From an uncultured Alphaproteobacteria bacterium (lineage in GTDB: Bacteria; Pseudomonadota; Alphaproteobacteria; Reyranellales; Reyranellaceae): a DNA stretch of 10,225 bases. Where the stretch lies: assembly GCA_903929895.1 (NCBI GenBank), contig CAIYWM010000314.1:1-10225 (forward strand), read 5' to 3'. The translations under genes and the position numbers were made by a program. Within the stretch, counting starts at the first letter, position 1. Every line of letters begins with the position of its first letter. Of this stretch, positions 6,408-10,225 are shown one piece after another. The notes below the pieces were generated by a model, which worked only from the letters and a program-made list of their open reading frames with translations, did no database searches and had not been told where the DNA came from.

Positions 6408-7085
6408 TCATCGCTGGTTGCCGAACAGGAAGCGCCAGGTGCTGATCGTGGGGGCGGCTTCGATGTCGAAGGATCTGCGGTTTGCCTGCGTAAACAGGGC
6501 ACGCGCGGCGGCGCCGACGGCCGTGACATCCGAGCCCTCGATCAACACGACCCATTCGGCCTCGTCGGCCCTGGGATGGTCCATGCTCTTGTCCTGGAGC
6601 GGCGCATGGACAACTTCGAGATCGTTTTCGCCGACGGCAGCGCCCAGCACGCCGGGACGCGCGATCAGCTTCGGCAGCGCCTGCTCGGAGAGCCACTGGG
6701 TCAGGGCCTTGCGCCGGTGCGGGTCAGGCACGAAGCGCACCGTCGCCAGTGCTGCGCCCACCCCGTGCGTCTGGTCGACATGGATGCGCAGGGTCATCCG
6801 GACGAAATGCGTGAAGCGCGCCATCACCCGCTGGCTCCACGGCGTCTGGTGGTCCAGCGTCTGCAGATAGTTGGTAGTGCCAAGGATGGCGACGGTGTCG
6901 CATTCGTAGGTGGCGAGATATCTCGGCGTACCGCGCACCGCGGCGTACCGCCGGCCGCGATGGAAACCCGGCAGGTTCACACGATCGTCGATGTGTTCGC
7001 GATTGTACCACTCGTTGTAGTCACGCTCGTCCCGCGCAGCCACGTCGGTGAACGTGAGCAGCATTCCCTTGCCGAGGAGGGGCAT
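6408..7085 (-). CDS. Two-domain dimeric alpha/beta-barrel protein of unknown function (EthD/DUF4286-like)
   Basis: I do not recognise a characterised homologue. The 225-residue product appears to be two copies of a ferredoxin-like alpha/beta-barrel fold. The first runs from GMLLTFTDVAARDERDYNEW through YNREHIDDRVNLPGFHRGRR to a strand RYLATYECD near 55-63. The second starts near ALATVRFVP at 112-120, has a helix KALTQWLSEQALPKLIARPG at 126-145, and a strand AEWVVLIEGSD at 176-186. The 'F-x-WY-x-EH-hx-R-hxxPGF' style motif in the first half is seen in small stand-alone barrels that bind or transform hydrophobic substrates (EthD, NIPSNAP, DUF4286). It has no signal peptide or membrane helix, so is likely cytosolic. 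ATG 7085 is chosen because AGGAG lies 5 nt upstream; an in-frame upstream extension has no ribosome site. msrQ follows 47 bp downstream on the same strand and might be co-transcribed. Confidence 0.75.
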   Translation of the reverse strand: MPLLGKGMLLTFTDVAARDERDYNEWYNREHIDDRVNLPGFHRGRRYAAVRGTPRYLATYECDTVAILGTTNYLQTLDHQTPWSQRVMARFTHFVRMTLRIHVDQTHGVGAALATVRFVPDPHRRKALTQWLSEQALPKLIARPGVLGAAVGENDLEVVHAPLQDKSMDHPRADEAEWVVLIEGSDVTAVGAAARALFTQANRRSFDIEAAPTISTWRFLFGNQR

Positions 7086-7186
7086 CAAAACTCCTGTCGT
7101 GGATGCTCCGGAGCGACTGCATTCTAGCATCTCGCGGGCGCGCGGTTACATCTTTCCTGGGCATCCCCCACGGAGAGGGCTTCCTC

Positions 7187-7217
7187 GACAGGGATCGATG
7201 CCGCGTGTAGACAGGGA
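7187..7217. repeat. Direct repeat GACAGGGA x2, 23-bp period
   Basis: The octamer GACAGGGA is present at 7187-7194 and 7210-7217, upstream of the micro-ORF at 7296. The spacing is close to two helical turns. This could be a regulator site for the plus-strand genes, but two octamers in GC-rich DNA could also arise by chance. Confidence 0.3.
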
Positions 7218-7281
7218 CACCATCGCCCACGTGTCGTTTGGCTTGCGATGGCTGAGAGAGGCATGTGCTCCCGCCCTCACT

Positions 7282-7288
7282 GGAGGAG
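7282..7288 (+). promoter_or_regulatory. Strong Shine-Dalgarno for the 32-aa micro-ORF
   Basis: GGAGGAG lies 7 nt before ATG 7296. It is among the best ribosome sites in the window and is the main reason to accept the short reading frame. Confidence 0.7.
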
Positions 7289-7295
7289 CGCACGC

Positions 7296-7394
7296 ATGAA
7301 TCACTGGTACGATCCGCCTTTCCTGTTGCCGGTCATCCTTGCGGTGCTGGTCGTTTCGTACGCTCTGCTTCGGACACCGGCCGGCGCTTCCTGA
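7296..7394 (+). CDS. Small single-pass membrane protein, 32 residues
   Basis: The frame reads MNHWYDPPFLLPVILAVLVV then SYALLRTPAGAS and stops at TGA 7392-7394. Residues 9-25 form one uninterrupted hydrophobic helix, with an aromatic/charged N-terminal cap (HWYD) and a single arginine after it, the normal design of a one-helix inner-membrane microprotein. The positive residue after the helix suggests the C-terminus faces the cytoplasm. The strong ribosome site GGAGGAG is correctly spaced. It is not part of a longer frame and is not antisense to another gene. The gene lies alone, 210 bp from the divergent barrel gene and 190 bp before the acyl carrier protein gene. Function is unknown; such proteins often modulate a larger membrane complex. 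Standard gene callers would usually skip it because of length. Confidence 0.6.
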   Translation: MNHWYDPPFLLPVILAVLVVSYALLRTPAGAS

Positions 7395-7403
7395 CGAAGG
7401 GCG

Positions 7404-7426
7404 GTGGACTGGGGACAGTGGACTGG
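7404..7426. repeat. Direct repeat GTGGACTGG x2, 14-bp period, upstream of the acp-like gene
   Basis: GTGGACTGG occurs at 7404-7412 and 7418-7426. A TTGACG hexamer (7438-7443), a fair -35 match, follows, with only a poor -10 (AGTAAC, 7461-7466) at 17-bp spacing. The repeat may be a regulator site ahead of a weak promoter for the acyl carrier protein gene. Confidence 0.3.
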
Positions 7427-7507
7427 TCATCGCTGTGTTGACGATGGCAGGCCGCGGATGAGTAACGGGGAGCTTGCCGCCACCGCAACCGGCGCGAGCG
7501 ATTTGCG

Positions 7508-7522
7508 TTACAAGTTGTGTAA
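7508..7522. promoter_or_regulatory. Dyad TTACA-N5-TGTAA upstream of the acyl carrier protein gene
   Basis: TTACA (7508-7512) and TGTAA (7518-7522) form a perfect inverted repeat with a 5-nt centre, in one of the few AT-rich spots of this gap and about 61 bp before ATG 7584. The size and symmetry fit a dimeric helix-turn-helix regulator site. No regulator can be assigned. Confidence 0.3.
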
Positions 7523-7583
7523 AGGCCCTGGCGCGGTCGCGTGGTGCGGGACGCCCGCCAGATTAACCAACCCGAGGTTCGCC

Positions 7584-7868
7584 ATGATGCTCTCCGGCAC
7601 GCAGACACCTACGGTCCCCACGCCCGGACTCGAAACCCTCCCGGCCCAGGTGCGTGACATCGTCGGGACCGTCCTCGGCATTCCGCCCGATCGGGCGCGG
7701 GGCGATGCCGCGCTCGTGGCCGACCTCGGCGCGACCAGCCTCGACTTCGTCGAGCTGGTGATGGCGGCTGAGGATGTGTTCGGCGTCGAGATCTCAGATA
7801 CCGAATCCGACAGGCTGGTCACCGTCGACGACCTCGTTGCCCTCATCGACCGGACCCGAACAAGGTAG
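7584..7868 (+). CDS. Acyl carrier protein, stand-alone
   Basis: The 94-residue product has an acyl carrier protein fold. After a proline/threonine-rich N-terminal tail of about 20 residues come helix I (AQVRDIVGTVLGI, 21-33), the modification site DLGATSLDFVELVMAAED at 47-64 with Ser52 for phosphopantetheine, helix III, and FGVEISDTESDRLVTVDDLV at 66-85. Thr replaces the usual Asp or His just before the serine. It carries acyl chains as thioesters, but which pathway is unknown. No synthase, thioesterase or acyltransferase gene lies beside it, so it is probably not the housekeeping AcpP; specialised carriers for lipid A, polyketide or lipid modification are possible. The start is ATG 7584 or ATG 7587; GAGGT at 7574-7578 suits either. 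The frame stays open back to 7404, but that part has no ribosome site and no ACP-like sequence. Confidence 0.87.
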   Translation: MMLSGTQTPTVPTPGLETLPAQVRDIVGTVLGIPPDRARGDAALVADLGATSLDFVELVMAAEDVFGVEISDTESDRLVTVDDLVALIDRTRTR

Positions 7869-7949
7869 ACGCTGCGGCCGGGCGCTGAAACGGTATGGGA
7901 AGCAGGGACGGGGTGCGCTTCGCGTTCTGGACAGCGACCCGCCAGGGTC

Positions 7950-7980
7950 TTGCAAGGGGCACGCTCACCATCCATATACC
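7950..7980 (+). promoter_or_regulatory. Candidate promoter of the RHH regulator gene
   Basis: TTGCAA at 7950-7955 resembles a -35 box. CATATA (7973-7978, 17-bp spacing) or TATACC (7975-7980, 19-bp spacing) could be the -10. The -10 lies inside the CCATCC repeat array, so a bound repressor would block RNA polymerase. Matches are partial; assignment rests mostly on position. Confidence 0.35.
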
Positions 7981-7994
7981 ATCCATGTGGATGG
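7967..7994. promoter_or_regulatory. CCATCC repeat array, candidate autoregulatory operator
   Basis: The nonamer ACCATCCAT occurs at 7967-7975 and 7978-7986, an 11-bp period that puts both copies on the same face of DNA. The second copy pairs with a following GGATGG to make CCATCC-ATGT-GGATGG (7979-7994), a perfect inverted repeat. The array ends 5 bp before the GTG start of a ribbon-helix-helix regulator. RHH proteins such as CopG, ParD and NikR bind short direct or inverted repeats about one turn apart at their own promoters, so this is the likely autoregulatory site. Confidence 0.5.
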
Positions 7995-7998
7995 CAAA

Positions 7999-8406
7999 GT
8001 GAGCGACACTCGAAGCAAGCCCCCCGAAACCGAGAAAATCACGATGAACCTCGGTTTGGTCGACCTGGGGCAGATCGACCTTCTGGTGCGCGAAGGCTTC
8101 TACTCGAACCGGAGCGATTTCATCCGAACCGCCATTCGGGGCCAACTCGACCGTCATGGCGATGCGGTAAGGCAGCTCGTCAGCCGGCGGAAGCTTGAAC
8201 TGGGATTGCGCACCTACAGCCGCCAGGAACTGGAAGCCGTTCGTGAGGCCGGCGAACGACTCGACATCCAGGTCCTCGGCCTGGCCGTCATCGCCCCCGA
8301 CGTGTCGGGTGAACTGGCGAGGGCGACCATCGGCTCGCTTCAGATCCTCGGAGCGCTCCACGCGAGCGACGAGGTGAAGAGCGCCCTGGGAGACCGCATG
8401 CACTAG
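7999..8406 (+). CDS. CopG-type ribbon-helix-helix transcriptional regulator
   Basis: The 135-residue product has an N-terminal RHH domain: a DNA-contacting strand EKITMNLGLVDLGQI at 12-26, helix A (DLLVREGF), the turn FYSNRSDFIRTAIRGQL at 34-50 typical of the family, then a longer C-terminal part (ELEAVREAGERLDIQVLGL and ELARATIGSLQILGALHASD). The C-terminal region is not a toxin partner and probably helps oligomerise or sense a signal. The start is GTG 7999, preferred because the later ATG 8044 would cut off the DNA-binding strand; GTG 7987 is also possible. The ribosome site is weak (GGATGG), and the leader would be short. A CCATCC repeat array overlaps the presumed promoter, suggesting autoregulation. 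The esterase gene begins 53 bp downstream on the same strand; I recall this pairing in related alphaproteobacteria, so the esterase is a plausible target. Confidence 0.82.
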   Translation: MSDTRSKPPETEKITMNLGLVDLGQIDLLVREGFYSNRSDFIRTAIRGQLDRHGDAVRQLVSRRKLELGLRTYSRQELEAVREAGERLDIQVLGLAVIAPDVSGELARATIGSLQILGALHASDEVKSALGDRMH

Positions 8407-8459
8407 TCGCACGATCTTCTCGAAGAGTCCTTCAGCTCAAAGCGTAAGAGAGTACCCCC

Positions 8460-9497
8460 ATGAACCTACATCGTGCCGACATGTTCGAGGCGCTGCGACT
8501 GACCCGCGAAGGCAAGCTCGTCGAAGCGATGACCATCCTGAGGGGAGGCTCTCCCGAAGCCAGCCATGGAGGCGTCGAGAGACAGGATGAACGCCAGGCC
8601 GGGACGGCCCGCGCATCCTTCTTCGACCTCGTCCCGCCCTCCGGAACGTCGTCCTTCCAGTATCACACCGTCCGGGACGCAGCCGGCAGCCGCCGCTTCA
8701 AGCTCTACAGTCCGGCAGCCCATGACGGGCGACCCCTGCCGTTGATCGTGATGCTTCACGGATGCACGCAGTCACCGGATGATTTCGCGGCCGGCACGCG
8801 CATGAATGCGCTGGCCGATGAGCGGATGTTCTTCGTGGCCTACCCGGAGCAGCCCAGCTCCGCGAACCCCGGCAAGTGCTGGAACTGGTTCAATGAAGGC
8901 GACCAGCGCCGTGACGCGGGAGAGCCTCACCTGATCGCGACGCTCACGCGGCAGATCATCTGCGATCACGCCATCGACGAAGAGCGCGTCTACGTGGCGG
9001 GACTGTCCGCCGGCGGCGCCGCGGCGGCGATCATGGGCGCCACCTATCCCGACCTCTATGCCGCCGTCGGCATCCATTCGGGGCTGGCCTGCGGCGCGGC
9101 GCGCGACGTGCCCGGCGCCTTCTCGGCCATGCGGCAGGGAGCACCCGCACCCCACCGCCTCGTCCGGAACGAACGCGTGGTGCCGACCATCGTCTTTCAC
9201 GGCGATCGCGACACGACCGTCAGTCCCGTCAACGGCGATCAGGCCATCGAACAGGCCTCGGGTGGGTCCGGCGTTCGCACGCGCGTGATACGAGGAGAGA
9301 CCGCGACCAACATCGCCTTTACACGCACGGCGACACACGACCGCAAAGATCGCTGCATCGGCGAGCAATGGGTCCTCCAGGGGATCGGTCATGCCTGGTC
9401 GGGCGGAAGCGGAGACGGTTCCTTCACCGACCCGAGGGGCCCCGACGCCAGCGCCGAGTTCGTGCGCTTCTTCCTGCAGCATCGACTGTCGGCGTGA
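8460..9497 (+). CDS. PHB depolymerase family esterase (intracellular alpha/beta hydrolase)
   Basis: This 345-residue protein is an alpha/beta hydrolase of the esterase_phb family. The lipase box GLSAGG is at 181-186 with nucleophile Ser183, the oxyanion motif MLHGCTQSPDDFAAGTRMN lies near 98-116, the acid is probably Asp251 in HGDRDTTVSP at 247-256, and the catalytic histidine is His311 in GIGHAWSGG. The YPEQPSSANPGKCWNWF segment near 128-144 is also characteristic. Family members cleave short polyhydroxyalkanoates, acetyl or feruloyl esters; the true substrate is unknown. The first 60 residues are a helix-rich, hydrophilic extension (DMFEALRLTREGKLVEAMTI) without a signal peptide, so the enzyme is cytosolic and may bind PHA granules or partner proteins. 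The ATG at 8460 has only a weak ribosome site (AAGAGAG). It lies 53 bp after the RHH regulator gene and may be co-transcribed with it. Confidence 0.9.
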   Translation: MNLHRADMFEALRLTREGKLVEAMTILRGGSPEASHGGVERQDERQAGTARASFFDLVPPSGTSSFQYHTVRDAAGSRRFKLYSPAAHDGRPLPLIVMLHGCTQSPDDFAAGTRMNALADERMFFVAYPEQPSSANPGKCWNWFNEGDQRRDAGEPHLIATLTRQIICDHAIDEERVYVAGLSAGGAAAAIMGATYPDLYAAVGIHSGLACGAARDVPGAFSAMRQGAPAPHRLVRNERVVPTIVFHGDRDTTVSPVNGDQAIEQASGGSGVRTRVIRGETATNIAFTRTATHDRKDRCIGEQWVLQGIGHAWSGGSGDGSFTDPRGPDASAEFVRFFLQHRLSA

Positions 9498-9519
9498 GAC
9501 GCGTCGAACCTTCAGACTA

Positions 9520-10059
9520 TCAGGAGCCCTGCTGGGTCTCGCGTCCCTCGGATTCGAGGTTGCGCGTGGGCGTGAGCTGCACGATCAGGAAATAGAACGC
9601 CAGAGCGAGCGCTCCCCATATCAGCCAGGTCGTGAGGCTGGCCTTCGATTTCGGGCCGGCGGCGGGTGCTGCTTTCGCGGTTGCGCCCTTCTCCGGTGTC
9701 TCAACCTTACGGTTTGCCTTCGTCACGGCGAGCGAGGCAACGCGGGCCTCCTTGGTCTGCGGGATGTCCGCGACGGCGCCCTCCGGTAACAAGGCCACCA
9801 GGCGGGCCGCGATCTTCGGCACCTCGGCGTCCTGCCCCGTCCGGTCGGGCAGGCGCTGGATGGTGGCGGCCAGAGCCTCGGCTGCCGCGTCGCGCGGCAG
9901 GGAGGCGAGACGCGCCGCCTCCTGCCACGGATCGATTCCCAGCCGCGACAGGGCGGAGAGCACGGTGACCTCCGTGCCCGCCGCGTCCTGGCCCAGCGAG
10001 CCGAACAGGAAGTCGTTATAGGCCGAGTGGCCGAGTGAATATTCCGGACGCAGGGTCAT
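9520..10059 (-). CDS. Hypothetical protein with C-terminal membrane anchor, downstream of groEL
   Basis: I do not recognise this 179-residue protein. The N-terminal part (1-95) is rich in predicted helix: SLGHSAYNDFLFGSLGQ, TVLSALSRLGIDPWQEAARL and AAEALAATIQRLPDR, ending with IAARLVALLPEG. Residues 100-141 form a charged, Ala/Lys/Pro-rich linker, and residues 144-162 (TWLIWGALALAFYFLIVQL) are one membrane helix, leaving a short hydrophilic tail. The globular domain therefore lies on one side of the membrane, probably in the cytoplasm, as in a tail-anchored protein. ATG 10059 is supported by GGAGG 4 nt upstream; an upstream frame extension of 17 residues has no ribosome site. It starts 54 bp after the groEL stop on the same strand and may be read through from groEL. 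It converges with the esterase gene, 22 bp apart. Confidence 0.75.
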   Translation of the reverse strand: MTLRPEYSLGHSAYNDFLFGSLGQDAAGTEVTVLSALSRLGIDPWQEAARLASLPRDAAAEALAATIQRLPDRTGQDAEVPKIAARLVALLPEGAVADIPQTKEARVASLAVTKANRKVETPEKGATAKAAPAAGPKSKASLTTWLIWGALALAFYFLIVQLTPTRNLESEGRETQQGS

Positions 10060-10113
10060 TGGGCCTCCGGCGTAAGCTTTGCGTGTTCGCGACCGCGACC
10101 TCGACGGCACGGG

Positions 10114-10225
10114 CTAGAAGCCCATGCCCCCCATGCCGCCACCCATTCCACCCATGCCGCCGCCACCCATTCCGCCCATGCCGCCGGCACCGCCCGCATC
10201 GGGCAATTCGGCGATCATGGCCTCG
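10114..10225 (-). CDS. groEL: Chaperonin GroEL, C-terminal end (5' part outside window)
   Basis: The last 36 residues read EAMIAELPD, AGGAGGMGGMG and further Gly-Gly-Met repeats, ending MGF. EAMIAELP followed by a GGM-repeat tail is diagnostic for GroEL. The flexible GGM tail sits at the floor of the folding cavity and assists folding. The tail here has about six methionines, somewhat long, and ends GF rather than the more common DF. The 24-nt repeat inside it (10138-10185) shows that it has grown by duplication. groES, if adjacent, would lie to the right, outside the window. The 179-aa membrane-anchored gene follows after 54 bp, and no intrinsic terminator is seen between them. Confidence 0.93.
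   Translation of the reverse strand, partial: EAMIAELPDAGGAGGMGGMGGGGMGGMGGGMGGMGF
10138..10185. repeat. 24-nt tandem repeat in the groEL GGM tail
   Basis: Bases 10138-10161 and 10162-10185 are two adjacent copies of a 24-nt unit differing at one base (10150 A versus 10174 G). The change is silent or near-silent in the Gly/Met code and each unit encodes eight residues of the GGM tail. This indicates recent slippage or duplication inside the tail. Confidence 0.8.

Larger units (their letters stand above)
7086..7295. other. Gap between divergent genes: promoters for both sides expected here
   Basis: This 210-bp stretch separates the minus-strand barrel-protein gene from the plus-strand micro-ORF, so it should hold promoters for both. 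I see TAGAAT on the minus strand (plus bases 7121-7126), a good -10 match 35 bp before the barrel gene's start, but no convincing -35. An 8-bp direct repeat GACAGGGA occurs at 7187-7194 and 7210-7217, and a 7-bp inverted repeat (CCATCGC 7220-7226, GCGATGG 7245-7251) follows. No coding region is supported. Confidence 0.35.

Noticed and set aside
4903..6870. Plus-strand open frame of about 655 codons opposite modB, msrQ and the barrel protein
   Set aside because: It is the antisense shadow of real genes, with low-complexity Arg/Gln/Gly composition and no recognisable motif.
6372..7127. Plus-strand 251-codon frame opposite the barrel protein
   Set aside because: It is antisense to a gene with a good ribosome site and a consistent fold pattern, and has no recognisable domain.
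7404..7583. In-frame 60-residue N-terminal extension of the acyl carrier protein
   Set aside because: It has no ribosome site and no ACP-like sequence. GAGGT at 7574-7578 marks the true start at 7584 or 7587.
7936..7949. GACCC-GCCA-GGGTC hairpin as terminator of the acyl carrier protein gene
   Set aside because: The stem is only 5 bp and has no T-run after it, so it is too weak to list as a terminator.
7999..8406. RHH protein as the antitoxin of a toxin-antitoxin pair
   Set aside because: The neighbouring gene is a 345-residue esterase, not a small toxin, and the regulator is longer than typical antitoxins.

Overview
The window is GC-rich, densely coded chromosomal DNA from an alphaproteobacterium-like organism (GroEL with a Gly-Gly-Met tail, ModB/ModC, MsrQ, and a CopG-type regulator next to a PHB-depolymerase-like esterase). 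A Reyranella-, Bradyrhizobium- or Rhodospirillales-like host would fit, but the genus cannot be fixed from sequence alone. I see no tRNA, rRNA, CRISPR array, insertion sequence or phage gene.

Layout. (1) 1-722, plus strand: the C-terminal part of a YceI-family protein and a PhnB-like VOC protein 14 bp later. They converge on the next block across a GC-rich stem-loop. (2) 769-7085, minus strand, read right to left: a two-domain alpha/beta-barrel protein of unknown function, msrQ (GTG start), modB, modC, an FMN-binding glutamate-synthase-like membrane-anchored protein, and a class I/II PLP aminotransferase. msrQ-modB-modC are nearly or actually overlapping and look like one operon. No modA and no msrP are seen beside them. 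A 16-bp stem-loop directly in front of the aminotransferase would bury its Shine-Dalgarno sequence. (3) 7086-7583: a low-coding gap holding a 32-codon membrane micro-ORF with a strong ribosome binding site, plus several short repeats. (4) 7584-9497, plus strand: a stand-alone acyl carrier protein, a ribbon-helix-helix regulator with a repeat array at its own promoter, and an intracellular PHB-depolymerase-family esterase. (5) 9520-10225, minus strand: the 3' end of groEL and, downstream of it, a small protein with a C-terminal membrane anchor.

Functional themes. The mod genes and msrQ share a molybdenum link, because MsrQ's usual partner MsrP is a molybdoenzyme. The glutamate-synthase-like protein and the aminotransferase suggest amino-nitrogen metabolism. 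The ACP, RHH regulator and esterase may belong to acyl or polyhydroxyalkanoate metabolism, but only the regulator-esterase pairing has direct sequence support. Most of the window is ordinary housekeeping or accessory metabolism. The items most worth a second look are the SD-masking hairpin, the RHH operator array, the 32-aa membrane micro-ORF and the modBC genes without modA behind msrQ. I found no clear evidence of a wholly new multi-gene system.
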